The position numbers were made by a program, and so were the translations under genes. DNA of 10,134 nt from Piscirickettsiaceae bacterium (lineage in GTDB: Bacteria; Pseudomonadota; Gammaproteobacteria; Nitrosococcales; Methylophagaceae): positions 1 to 10,134 of the forward strand of contig JABGUA010000208.1 of assembly GCA_018646825.1 (NCBI GenBank). Reading direction: 5' to 3'. Below are positions 1 through 5,471 of the stretch, in pieces; the first letter of the stretch is position 1; the number at the start of each line of letters is the position of its first letter. The notes under the pieces were generated by a model that saw nothing but the letters and a program-made list of their open reading frames with translations, was not told the DNA's origin and made no database searches.

Positions 1-1
1 A

Positions 2-1426
2 ATATTAGATTTATTAAAACAAATTCAACGTGATACTGGGATGGCCATTTTATTAATTAGCCACGACTTGGCCGTTGTTGCACAAATGGCGGATCATGTG
101 GCTGTGATGTATGCCGGACAAATTGTTGAAACAGCACCAAGAGATCAATTTTTTAAACAGGTAAATCATCCTTATAGTCAGAAATTATTTGAAGCAGTTC
201 CGACGGCACAAAAAAGACAGCAACAATTAACCGTAATTAAAGGTAATGTACCGACATTAGATACCGTCTTTAAAGGCTGCCGGTTTGTAGAACGCTGTGA
301 TAAGGCAATAGGCCAATGTGATTCAATACAACCACAGTGGTACAAAAATGGTCAAAGTGGTGTGCGTTGCCATTTATATGATCCTAATCATGATCAAGCC
401 GCTACTTCTGCGGCAAGTAAGGCAATTACAGCCTCCGCCTTGTCAGTTATTCCAGTCGAGCAAAAGCCAATACTGGATTTGGAACAATTACAGGTTCATT
501 TCCCGATTAAAAAAGGTTTTTTACAACGTGTTGTAGGGCAAGTTAAAGCAGTCGATGGCGTGAATTTACAATTGAGGCAAGCAGAAACAATTGCCTTAGT
601 GGGCGAGTCAGGTTGCGGTAAGACGACAGTAGGCAAAGGTATTTTACAGTTAGTACCCGTGACTGGAGGCCAAGTCACTTATCAAGATAAAGTATTGAAT
701 GAACTATCGCCTCGTGCGCTCAAGTTAGAACGCAACGCATTGCAAATAATTTTTCAAGATCCTTATGCATCAATGAATCCAAGGATGACGGTCTCTCAAG
801 TCATAGAAGAGGCTATGCTAGTTGGCCCATCAATTAAAACAGCCAATGAACGGAGCAATCGAATCGATGCTTTGCTAGAGAGGGTTGGACTAGATACAAA
901 ATTTAAACACCGCTATCCCCATGAGTTTTCTGGCGGGCAGCGTCAACGAATCTGTATTGCTCGCGCATTAGCCGCTGAACCAAAGATATTAATTTGTGAT
1001 GAACCGACCAGTGCATTGGATGTGTCTGTACAAGCCCAAATATTGAATTTATTGCGTGAACTACAACAAGAGTTCAATCTAAGCTATTTTTTCATCACTC
1101 ATAATATTTCTGTCGTTGAATACCTTGCTCACCGTATAGCCGTGATGTACCTAGGACGGATTGTCGAGCAAGGTAGCCGAGATGAGATATTAAAATCACC
1201 AAAACATCCCTATACACAAGCGTTATTAGCTGCCGTTCCAAGACTGGAAGATGACAAAGACCGTGAAATTATTCGGCTTGAAGGCGATCTGCCATCACCG
1301 GCTAATCCGCCACAAGGTTGTCATTTTCACCAACGTTGTCCGAGTGCGATGCCACAATGCATGACAACATATCCCGAAGCGACCCAATTGACTGCCGAAC
1401 ATGAAGTGCGGTGTTTTTTATATTAA
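2..1426 (+). CDS. Dipeptide/oligopeptide/nickel ABC transporter ATP-binding protein, two fused ATPase domains (5' truncated)
   Basis: This is the cytoplasmic ATPase that powers a peptide-type ABC importer. The reading frame is open from base 2, so the true start lies upstream of the window. The visible first part is the tail of ATPase domain 1: the H-loop ISHDL (His codon 62-64) and a C-terminal oligo_HPY-type segment with GCRFVERC. A second complete ATPase domain follows, with Walker A GESGCGKTT (602-628), Q-loop FQDPYASMNP, signature FSGGQ (926-940), Walker B ILICDEP (catalytic Glu codon 1001-1003) and H-loop His (1100-1102). It ends in another oligo_HPY region, GCHFHQRCP with a later Cys. 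Two ATPases in one chain resemble YejF or GsiA, or a DppD-DppF fusion. The substrate cannot be read from this subunit; the permease and binding-protein genes presumably lie upstream. The DUF1244 gene starts 12 bases after the stop. Confidence 0.93.
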   Translation: MLDLLKQIQRDTGMAILLISHDLAVVAQMADHVAVMYAGQIVETAPRDQFFKQVNHPYSQKLFEAVPTAQKRQQQLTVIKGNVPTLDTVFKGCRFVERCDKAIGQCDSIQPQWYKNGQSGVRCHLYDPNHDQAATSAASKAITASALSVIPVEQKPILDLEQLQVHFPIKKGFLQRVVGQVKAVDGVNLQLRQAETIALVGESGCGKTTVGKGILQLVPVTGGQVTYQDKVLNELSPRALKLERNALQIIFQDPYASMNPRMTVSQVIEEAMLVGPSIKTANERSNRIDALLERVGLDTKFKHRYPHEFSGGQRQRICIARALAAEPKILICDEPTSALDVSVQAQILNLLRELQQEFNLSYFFITHNISVVEYLAHRIAVMYLGRIVEQGSRDEILKSPKHPYTQALLAAVPRLEDDKDREIIRLEGDLPSPANPPQGCHFHQRCPSAMPQCMTTYPEATQLTAEHEVRCFLY

Positions 1427-1438
1427 GAGAATGAAATT

Positions 1439-1684
1439 ATGGACCAACAAACACAAACTGAATTAGAAGCCGCGGCTTTCCGCCAATTATTAGCCCACTT
1501 GCAAGACAACACAGATTTACAAAATATAGATCTAATGAATCTCGCGGGTTTTTGTCGAAACTGCCTATCGAAATGGGTACTAGCGGCAGCAGAAGAAAAA
1601 GGCGTAGCAATGGACTACGATCAAGCTAGGGAATTTGTTTACAACATGCCGTATTCTGAATGGAAAGAAAAATACCAGCGCTAG
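1439..1684 (+). CDS. DUF1244 family protein
   Basis: This small, 81-residue soluble protein has no known catalytic role. It matches the DUF1244 (SMc04008-like) family along its whole length. The conserved core IDLMNLAGFCRNCLSKW (about residues 30-46) carries two Cys in a CRNC pair, and the family's usual ending YNMPYSEWKEKYQ is present. The length is normal for the family. The ATG at 1439 is preceded by a purine-rich AAGAGA element and lies 12 bases after the ABC ATPase stop, so the two are probably co-transcribed. Its stop is only 8 bases from the converging stop of the anti-sigma gene, and no clear terminator sits between them. The family assignment is secure from the motif; the CRNC pair may hint at metal or redox chemistry, but that is inference. 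Confidence 0.9.
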   Translation: MDQQTQTELEAAAFRQLLAHLQDNTDLQNIDLMNLAGFCRNCLSKWVLAAAEEKGVAMDYDQAREFVYNMPYSEWKEKYQR

Positions 1685-1692
1685 GAAAGAAT

Positions 1693-1944
1693 TTAGCTAT
1701 CGCCATGGTTAGTTTTGTCACACATAGCGTGTAGCTTTCTTGCTAAGGCTTGCCGATCAGTTGTATCCATTTCTTGGGGTTGAGTGACCGCCACAGTATT
1801 AATCGTTTGTCGAAACTGCTGCACGTAATTTCGGCAACAGCGACAAAGTACCAGATGCAGGAACAAAGCGATACGCTTAGAAAGCGGCAAGTCACCTTCT
1901 ATAAAGTTGCTGGTTTCGTCAGTTACGTTTTTACATTGCAGCAT
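1693..1944 (-). CDS. Zinc-finger anti-sigma factor (ZAS / zf-HC2 type), soluble
   Basis: This 83-residue protein very likely binds and inhibits the ECF sigma factor encoded just before it. It contains the anti-sigma zinc motif H-x3-C-x2-C (His30, Cys34, Cys37, in HLVLCRCC), with an extra Cys36 and an N-terminal Cys4 that could be the fourth ligand. No membrane-spanning segment is present, so it is a cytoplasmic, ChrR/RsrA-like minimal inhibitor rather than a membrane-anchored one. The start codon directly follows the sigma stop codon (TAAATG on the minus strand). An AGGA ribosome-binding site lies inside the sigma coding end about 7 bases before the ATG, so translation is probably coupled and the two proteins made in proportion. 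The Cys-rich zinc site suggests release by oxidant or competing metal, which is inferred from the family. Confidence 0.82.
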   Translation of the reverse strand: MLQCKNVTDETSNFIEGDLPLSKRIALFLHLVLCRCCRNYVQQFRQTINTVAVTQPQEMDTTDRQALARKLHAMCDKTNHGDS

Positions 1945-2559
1945 TTAATTATCCTGATAACGTTCAATTGCATCATGTACAGTGACACGAGCGCGATGCA
2001 ACAGTACTCGAGCATTAGACGAAGAGATATCTAAAATGTTACAAACTTCGTCGACTTTATAACCTTCCATATCGACCATGGTCATCGTGGCACGCTGCAT
2101 AGCAGGCAACGATAGGAAAGCTTGTTCAATAACTTTTTGTAATTGTGTATTTGAAAGAAGTGCTTCAGGCGTAGCTGTTTCCCATTGTGCGACATTATCG
2201 ATGCGGTGACCTGTGTGGTCGAATTTGTCGGAAGGAACCGCTTGCCAACCATCATCTAAGGAACTGTAACGGTTTTCTCTGCGAACGCGGCTTTTAGCAC
2301 CATTACTGACAATTTGAACTAACCATGTTTTAAGTGAAGAGCGGCCTTCAAATTTTGGCAAGGCTTTAATAGCTGAAATCCAAGCTTCTTGCACGACTTC
2401 ATCAGCAATACTATCACCAACGATTGCTCTTGCTACAGATAACATCAAATTGTGATATTCTGCGACAACATGCTCAAAAGCAAAGGTGTCACCGTCGATA
2501 AGGTTCTTGATCAACAGACTTTCATCGGCATGACTTTTAGACTTGAAATTTTTTTTCAT
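1945..2559 (-). CDS. ECF-family RNA polymerase sigma factor
   Basis: This 204-residue group IV (ECF) sigma factor directs RNA polymerase to stress promoters. Region 2 spans about residues 25-95 and shows the typical DEVVQEAWISAIKALPKF and RSSLKTWLVQIVSN stretches. Region 4, about residues 140-198, has LPAMQRATMTMVDMEGY and a helix-turn-helix around VDEVCNILDISSSNARVLLHRAR. A long polar linker of about 40 residues joins them. The start at 2559 gives a lysine-rich N-terminus and a normal family length. It is the first gene of a minus-strand pair with its anti-sigma and is divergent from the Cys-rich peptide gene across 103 bases. That gene is therefore the prime candidate target, and the sigma gene may regulate itself from the same region. 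Similar ECF/anti-sigma pairs are known next to HvfA/bufferin-type loci; the inducing signal is not visible here. Confidence 0.93.
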   Translation of the reverse strand: MKKNFKSKSHADESLLIKNLIDGDTFAFEHVVAEYHNLMLSVARAIVGDSIADEVVQEAWISAIKALPKFEGRSSLKTWLVQIVSNGAKSRVRRENRYSSLDDGWQAVPSDKFDHTGHRIDNVAQWETATPEALLSNTQLQKVIEQAFLSLPAMQRATMTMVDMEGYKVDEVCNILDISSSNARVLLHRARVTVHDAIERYQDN

Positions 2560-2662
2560 AATGTCTGTAACATTCTGCTTTTATGTATGTCTACGTTAAC
2601 AAGCTTGGTCAAATTGTGACGGGTTGTTTTAATTTTTTACTCAATAATACAGGAAAATTATT
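2560..2662. promoter_or_regulatory. Divergent control region between sigma operon and Cys-rich peptide gene
   Basis: This 103-base AT-rich region must hold the promoters of both the minus-strand sigma operon and the plus-strand peptide gene. For the minus strand there is a sigma70-like -35 TTGACC (plus-strand 2607-2612), 17 bases from a weak -10 CATACA (2584-2589). Two related motifs lie in direct orientation: ATGTCTGTAACA at 2561-2572 and ATGTCTACGTTAACA at 2587-2601, 26 bases apart. These could be regulator sites or parts of ECF promoters. The peptide gene has an AGGA ribosome-binding site at 2651-2654, 8 bases before its ATG. No start site has been mapped, so the promoter calls are tentative. 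Confidence 0.5.
2566..2593 (+). promoter_or_regulatory. Candidate ECF-type promoter for the Cys-rich peptide gene
   Basis: TGTAAC (2566-2571) is separated by 16 bases from TGTCTA (2588-2593). This fits the general ECF pattern of an AAC-containing -35 and a GTC-containing -10. Transcription would begin near base 2600 and give a leader of about 60 nucleotides. No good sigma70 promoter for the peptide gene was seen at standard spacing, which mildly favours ECF control. The match is short and could be chance. Confidence 0.3.
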
Positions 2663-3007
2663 ATGTCTATATCTTCTAATAAAAAAACAATAGCACTGGC
2701 AGCAGGTGCAGCTTTGACAGCCGGTCTAGCTTTATCTCCAATGCTAGCGAGCGCTGAAACAAGTCCATTTTCATCAGCTGAACTTACGAGTGGCTACATG
2801 CAATTGGCCGGTCATGATGTAGCCGAAGCAAAATGTGGTGAAGGCAAATGTGGTGAAGGCAAATGTGGTGCTGATAAAGCAGCAGAAAAAGCCAAAGAAG
2901 CAAAATGCGGTGAAGGTAAATGCGGAGAAGGCAAATGTGGTGCTGATAAAGCAGCAGAAAAAGCCAAAGAAGCAAAATGTGGTGAAGGTAAATGTGGCGC
3001 TAAATAA
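2663..3007 (+). CDS. hvfA: HvfA/bufferin-type Cys-rich RiPP precursor with EGKCG repeats, exported
   Basis: This 114-residue secreted peptide resembles HvfA-family precursors, ribosomal peptides whose EGKCG cysteines are converted by an MNIO (DUF692) enzyme into copper-binding heterocycles. A Sec signal peptide spans residues 1-31: KK near the start, an Ala/Leu-rich core and probable cleavage after ASA. The following segment SPFSSAELTSGYMQLAG (about 34-50) matches the conserved region expected to be recognised by the maturase. From residue 55 there are two full 24-residue repeats and one partial repeat. They contain eight Cys (58, 63, 68, 82, 87, 92, 106, 111), in five EGKCG and three EAKCG motifs, separated by Ala/Lys/Glu linkers likely to be helical. 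An AGGA site precedes the ATG. The likely role is periplasmic copper or other soft-metal sequestration. The family call rests on motif recall; modification is inferred, and no maturase gene lies nearby. Confidence 0.85.
   Translation: MSISSNKKTIALAAGAALTAGLALSPMLASAETSPFSSAELTSGYMQLAGHDVAEAKCGEGKCGEGKCGADKAAEKAKEAKCGEGKCGEGKCGADKAAEKAKEAKCGEGKCGAK
2825..3004 (+). repeat. Coding tandem repeat, 72-base unit, 2.5 copies
   Basis: The units are 2825-2896, 2897-2968 and a shortened third at 2969-3004. Each full unit encodes EAKCG-EGKCG-EGKCG followed by a linker ADKAAEKAK. The first two units differ at only four of 72 bases, all synonymous (Cys TGT/TGC twice, Gly codons twice). Shorter 15-base EGKCG sub-repeats are nested inside each unit. 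Such repeats can gain or lose copies by slippage or recombination, changing the number of metal sites. Confidence 0.95.
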
Positions 3008-3032
3008 GCCCCTACCTAGAATAATGTGATGG

Positions 3033-3058
3033 AAAGGGGCTCTCATGAGCCCCTTTTT
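3033..3058 (+). terminator. Rho-independent terminator after the Cys-rich peptide gene
   Basis: A perfect 10-base-pair stem, AAAGGGGCTC (3033-3042) with GAGCCCCTTT (3047-3056), closes a TCAT loop and runs into five T residues (3054-3058). It lies 26 bases after the peptide stop codon and should end most transcripts there, separating the peptide from the hvfX-msrPQ genes. The segment AGCCCCT at 3007-3013 is also complementary to AGGGGCT at 3035-3041, so a competing hairpin could form. Confidence 0.85.
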
Positions 3059-3069
3059 CCAATGAGCAG

Positions 3070-3119
3070 CAGTATTCGTAAAACTCTTCAAAGAAAGAGC
3101 AGGGGCGTTATCAATACTG
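3070..3119 (+). repeat. Nested inverted repeats in the leader of the DoxX gene
   Basis: CAGTATT (3070-3076) pairs with AATACTG (3113-3119). Inside this span a smaller stem, CTCTT (3084-3088) with AAGAG (3095-3099), could form. The structure lies between the terminator and the ribosome-binding site of the DoxX gene. It might be a folded 5' leader or a regulator site; the arms are short and chance is possible. No convincing promoter was seen in 3061-3137. Confidence 0.3.
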
Positions 3120-3137
3120 GTTCTTTAGGAGACTATA

Positions 3138-3725
3138 ATGTCACTATGTAGCATGATGGGTGCAATGCAACGTGCATTGAACACAACCCGATCCATTGAT
3201 TTTTTGGCACCATTGGCGATGCGTTTCTATCTCGCACCAGTGATGTGGATGGCCGCTAATACTAAATGGAACCCGTCAGATCCTAATAGCTCTTTAGATT
3301 CGACGATTCAATGGTTAGGAAATCCGGACTGGGGACTTGGCTTGCCCTATCCATACCTACTAGGCCATTTAGCATGGGGAGCAGAGTATTTTGGTGCCAT
3401 TTTCCTTATATTAGGGTTTGCTGTGCGCTGGATATCAATCCCTCTTATGGTCACAATGGTCGTTGCTGCTGTCACAGTCCACTGGGATAAGGGATGGCTA
3501 GCAGTTGCAGAACCCAATGCCCAATTGGAAGCGGGTCGTTCGCTATTAAAAGAGCACGGTAATTATGATTGGTTAACCGAGACGGGTAACTTTGTTATTT
3601 TAAATAACGGTATTGAGTTTGCGACAACGTATTTCGTTATGCTCTTAGCTTTATTCTTTTCTGGTGCGGGTAATTATTTCAGTATTGATTACTGGCTAGC
3701 GAAAAGGTATATGAGGTCTGAATAG
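3138..3725 (+). CDS. hvfX: DoxX-family membrane protein, HvfX type
   Basis: This 195-residue inner-membrane protein belongs to the DoxX family, in the form usually found with HvfA/bufferin precursor genes and thought to help peptide maturation or redox/metal handling. Hydrophobic segments lie near residues 22-40, 72-92, 95-112 and 160-180, fitting four membrane helices. Recognisable conserved stretches are LAPVMWMAANTKW, GNPDWGLGLPYPYL, RWISIPLMVTMVVAAVTVHWD, the loop KEHGNYDWLTETGNF and the end FSIDYW. The ATG at 3138 has a strong AGGAG site 7 bases upstream, and an in-frame stop lies just before it. A terminator stands between it and the precursor gene, while msrP follows after only 9 bases, so it is transcriptionally closer to msrPQ. 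The DoxX assignment is firm; the HvfX sub-assignment rests on remembered motifs and on the neighbouring precursor. Confidence 0.85.
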   Translation: MSLCSMMGAMQRALNTTRSIDFLAPLAMRFYLAPVMWMAANTKWNPSDPNSSLDSTIQWLGNPDWGLGLPYPYLLGHLAWGAEYFGAIFLILGFAVRWISIPLMVTMVVAAVTVHWDKGWLAVAEPNAQLEAGRSLLKEHGNYDWLTETGNFVILNNGIEFATTYFVMLLALFFSGAGNYFSIDYWLAKRYMRSE

Positions 3726-3734
3726 GAAAAGGTT

Positions 3735-4694
3735 ATGCAAATCAAAAAGAATAAATTAGGCTTACTAAAAGACCACGATGTGACGGATGAAAAGTTATAT
3801 TTAAACCGCCGTCAATTCATCAATAAAGCAGCATTGTTGGCATCGGCTGCAGCCATGCCTTCGCTAGCTATAGCAGAAAATGGAGCACCAGCTGCGGCCT
3901 ATACTGAACTGCCAAAGAGTCCGTTTTCAGCCACTGAGGAATTAACGACTTATCAGGCGATTACAACGTATAACAACTTCTATGAATTTGGTGTTGATAA
4001 AGGTGACCCAGCGAAAAACGCCACCCAATTTCCGGATAAATCAGAACCATGGCGTGTGGTTATTGATGGTGAGTGCGATAATCCGGGAGAATATGATCTA
4101 GATGATTTAATGAAACCCTTTGCTTTAGAAGAACGAATTTACCGCTTACGCTGTGTAGAAGGTTGGTCAATGGTCATTCCATGGATCGGCTTTTCGTTGG
4201 CCGATTTATTGAAACAAGCAAAACCAAATTCGAAAGCAAAATATGTTGAGTTCAGTACACTGTATAACCCACAACAAATGCCAGGCCAACAAAGTAGTGT
4301 ATTGAAATGGCCTTATGTTGAGGGTTTGAGAATAGATGAAGCGATGAATCCATTATCATTTATGGCAACGGGACTTTATGGCAACGACCTTTTGGGTCAA
4401 AATGGTGCCCCATTACGGCTAGTAACGCCTTGGAAATATGGTTTCAAAAGTATTAAGTCGATTACCCAAATTCGATTTGTCGAAAAACAGCCTGTGTCTT
4501 CTTGGATGATAGCGGGGCCAGCAGAATATGGTTTTTATTCTAATGTGAACCCAAATGTTGCCCACCCGCGCTGGAGTCAAGCACGTGAAAGGCGTATTGG
4601 CGAACTTTTAAAACGCAAAACAGCGTTATTTAATGGCTACCAAGAACAAGTTGCTGATCTCTATACCGGCATGGATTTGAAGAAACACTTCTAG
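3735..4694 (+). CDS. msrP: Protein-methionine-sulfoxide reductase catalytic subunit MsrP
   Basis: MsrP (YedY) is a periplasmic molybdopterin enzyme that reduces methionine sulfoxide in oxidised envelope proteins, taking electrons from MsrQ. The 319-residue product has a twin-arginine signal (NRRQFIN, Arg25-Arg26, then an Ala-rich core) with probable cleavage after LAIA at residue 47. The folded cofactor-bearing enzyme would thus go through Tat. The molybdenum-ligating Cys is Cys140 in RLRCVEGWSM. Other family stretches are NNFYEFG, YNPQQMPGQ, APLRLVTPWKYGFKSIKSI, NPNVAHPRWSQA and the end DLYTGMDLKKHF. Length is normal. The ATG lies 9 bases after the hvfX stop, with a GGAAAAGG-rich ribosome-binding region overlapping that stop. 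Neighbouring msrQ completes the system. Confidence 0.97.
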   Translation: MQIKKNKLGLLKDHDVTDEKLYLNRRQFINKAALLASAAAMPSLAIAENGAPAAAYTELPKSPFSATEELTTYQAITTYNNFYEFGVDKGDPAKNATQFPDKSEPWRVVIDGECDNPGEYDLDDLMKPFALEERIYRLRCVEGWSMVIPWIGFSLADLLKQAKPNSKAKYVEFSTLYNPQQMPGQQSSVLKWPYVEGLRIDEAMNPLSFMATGLYGNDLLGQNGAPLRLVTPWKYGFKSIKSITQIRFVEKQPVSSWMIAGPAEYGFYSNVNPNVAHPRWSQARERRIGELLKRKTALFNGYQEQVADLYTGMDLKKHF

Positions 4695-4708
4695 ATAGGA
4701 CAGAGAGT

Positions 4709-5305
4709 GTGATGTTTCGTCGATTATTTAAAGCAGGCCTTTTTATTGTTAGTTTTCTGCCTGCAGTGGCACTAATCTATGGGGCATTGAATAATCAACT
4801 AGGGGCTAATCCAATTGAAGTGCTCACTCGAGATACTGGTGAGTGGGCGTTACGCTTTTTACTCATTACACTCGCCGTCAGTCCTTTAAGGCTGTTATTT
4901 GGCTGGCATTTTTTGGCCGATGTCCGGAGATTATTGGGCTTATATAGTTTTTTCTACGCTGTCTGTCATATGTTGCTTTATATTTGGTTAGATCAGTTTT
5001 TCAGTCTGACAGATATAATCAACGACATTATTGATCGTCCTTTTATTACAGTTGGTTTTATTAGTTTCCTGGCTTTAATTCCTTTAGCGGTAACGTCTAA
5101 CAATGCAATGATAAAACGCTTAGGTGCAGAGCGATGGAACCGACTTCATAGGCTTGTTTATTACATCAGTATAGGCGGTGTAATTCACTTCTTCATGTTA
5201 GTAAAGAAAGACATTACAGAGCCGGTTATTTACATCATTATTTTGGCCGTATTATTAGGTATTCGGCTATATCGCTACAGTCGCCGAAGTTTAATCTCAG
5301 CATAA
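4709..5305 (+). CDS. msrQ: Protein-methionine-sulfoxide reductase heme-binding subunit MsrQ
   Basis: MsrQ (YedZ) is the inner-membrane b-type cytochrome that passes electrons from the quinone pool or cytoplasmic flavin to MsrP. The 198-residue product is strongly hydrophobic with about six membrane helices of the ferric-reductase-like type. Candidate heme ligands are His87 (in CHMLLY), His147 (in RLHRLVYY) and His160 (in GVIHFFML). The family stretches TGEWALRFLLITLAVSPLR, DVRRLLGLYSFFYA and PLAVTSNNAMIKRLG are present. The start is ambiguous: GTG at 4709 lies 8 bases after an AGGA, while ATG at 4712 is the next codon; the product differs by one residue. It starts 14 bases after msrP and is almost certainly co-translated with it. 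No convincing terminator follows. Confidence 0.97.
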   Translation: MMFRRLFKAGLFIVSFLPAVALIYGALNNQLGANPIEVLTRDTGEWALRFLLITLAVSPLRLLFGWHFLADVRRLLGLYSFFYAVCHMLLYIWLDQFFSLTDIINDIIDRPFITVGFISFLALIPLAVTSNNAMIKRLGAERWNRLHRLVYYISIGGVIHFFMLVKKDITEPVIYIIILAVLLGIRLYRYSRRSLISA

Positions 5306-5374
5306 AATTTATTTTGAAGCGGCATGTTTTTGCGAATTAGCCCTTAAAATAATTTAAAAAAACCACAGAAATAC

Positions 5375-5394
5375 GCTACTTATCTATATGTAGC
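5375..5394. promoter_or_regulatory. Imperfect palindrome upstream of the aceE promoter
   Basis: GCTAC-t-TAT-ct-ATA-t-GTAGC is a 20-base imperfect palindrome, with 8 of 10 pairs symmetrical. It is centred about 55 bases upstream of the predicted aceE transcription start, a position suited to an activator or an upstream repressor site. No T-tract follows, so it is not a terminator for msrQ. It matches no binding consensus I recognise. Confidence 0.35.
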
Positions 5395-5424
5395 CTCATT
5401 GTACCTATAAATCCGAGTAAAAAC

Positions 5425-5433
5425 TGTTACAAT
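5425..5433 (+). promoter_or_regulatory. aceE: Extended -10 promoter of the aceEF-lpdA operon
   Basis: TGTTACAAT fits the extended -10 form TGnTATAAT with one change (TACAAT). Transcription would begin near 5440, giving a short leader of about 30 bases before the aceE ATG. No good -35 sits at 16-18 base spacing, as expected for an extended -10 promoter. It is the best candidate in the 154-base gap after msrQ. Confidence 0.5.
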
Positions 5434-5459
5434 AGTTCGCTGTTAATAGCGTTACTATT
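5431..5459. promoter_or_regulatory. Hyphenated palindrome overlapping the aceE promoter (candidate operator)
   Basis: The arms AATAGT (5431-5436) and CGCT (5438-5441) are answered by AGCG (5448-5451) and ACTATT (5454-5459) around a GTTAAT centre, with one base more in the right arm spacer. The palindrome begins inside the -10 hexamer and covers the predicted start site, a classic repressor position. It does not match the enterobacterial PdhR box (ATTGGT-N3-ACCAAT). Confidence 0.4.
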
Positions 5460-5471
5460 TTGAAGGTATTT

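Noticed and set aside
1750..2034. 94-codon plus-strand open frame over the sigma/anti-sigma genes
   Set aside because: It lies opposite two well-recognised genes, spans their junction and shows no family features of its own.
2825..3004. Possible CRISPR-like array
   Set aside because: The 72-base units are contiguous, in frame and coding, with no unique spacers and no cas genes nearby.
2774..3091. Long Cys/Phe-rich open frames on the minus strand opposite the peptide gene
   Set aside because: They arise from the repetitive coding sequence of the plus-strand gene, have no ribosome-binding site, and their repeats mirror the EGKCG units. The plus frame has a signal peptide and a family match.
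3062..3151. Small 29-codon open frame between terminator and hvfX
   Set aside because: It starts right after the terminator T-tract without a ribosome-binding site and runs out of frame into hvfX; the sequence is unremarkable.
5304..5360. AT-rich inverted repeat after msrQ as a terminator
   Set aside because: The stem is imperfect and AT-only, and an A-tract rather than a T-tract follows on the plus strand.
5460..5471. TTG at 5460 as the aceE start
   Set aside because: It would add four residues not found in the family and lacks a ribosome-binding site, while the ATG at 5472 has GAAGG at good spacing and matches known N-termini.
5306..5471. PdhR operator upstream of aceE
   Set aside because: No ATTGGT-N3-ACCAAT-like sequence was found in the gap.
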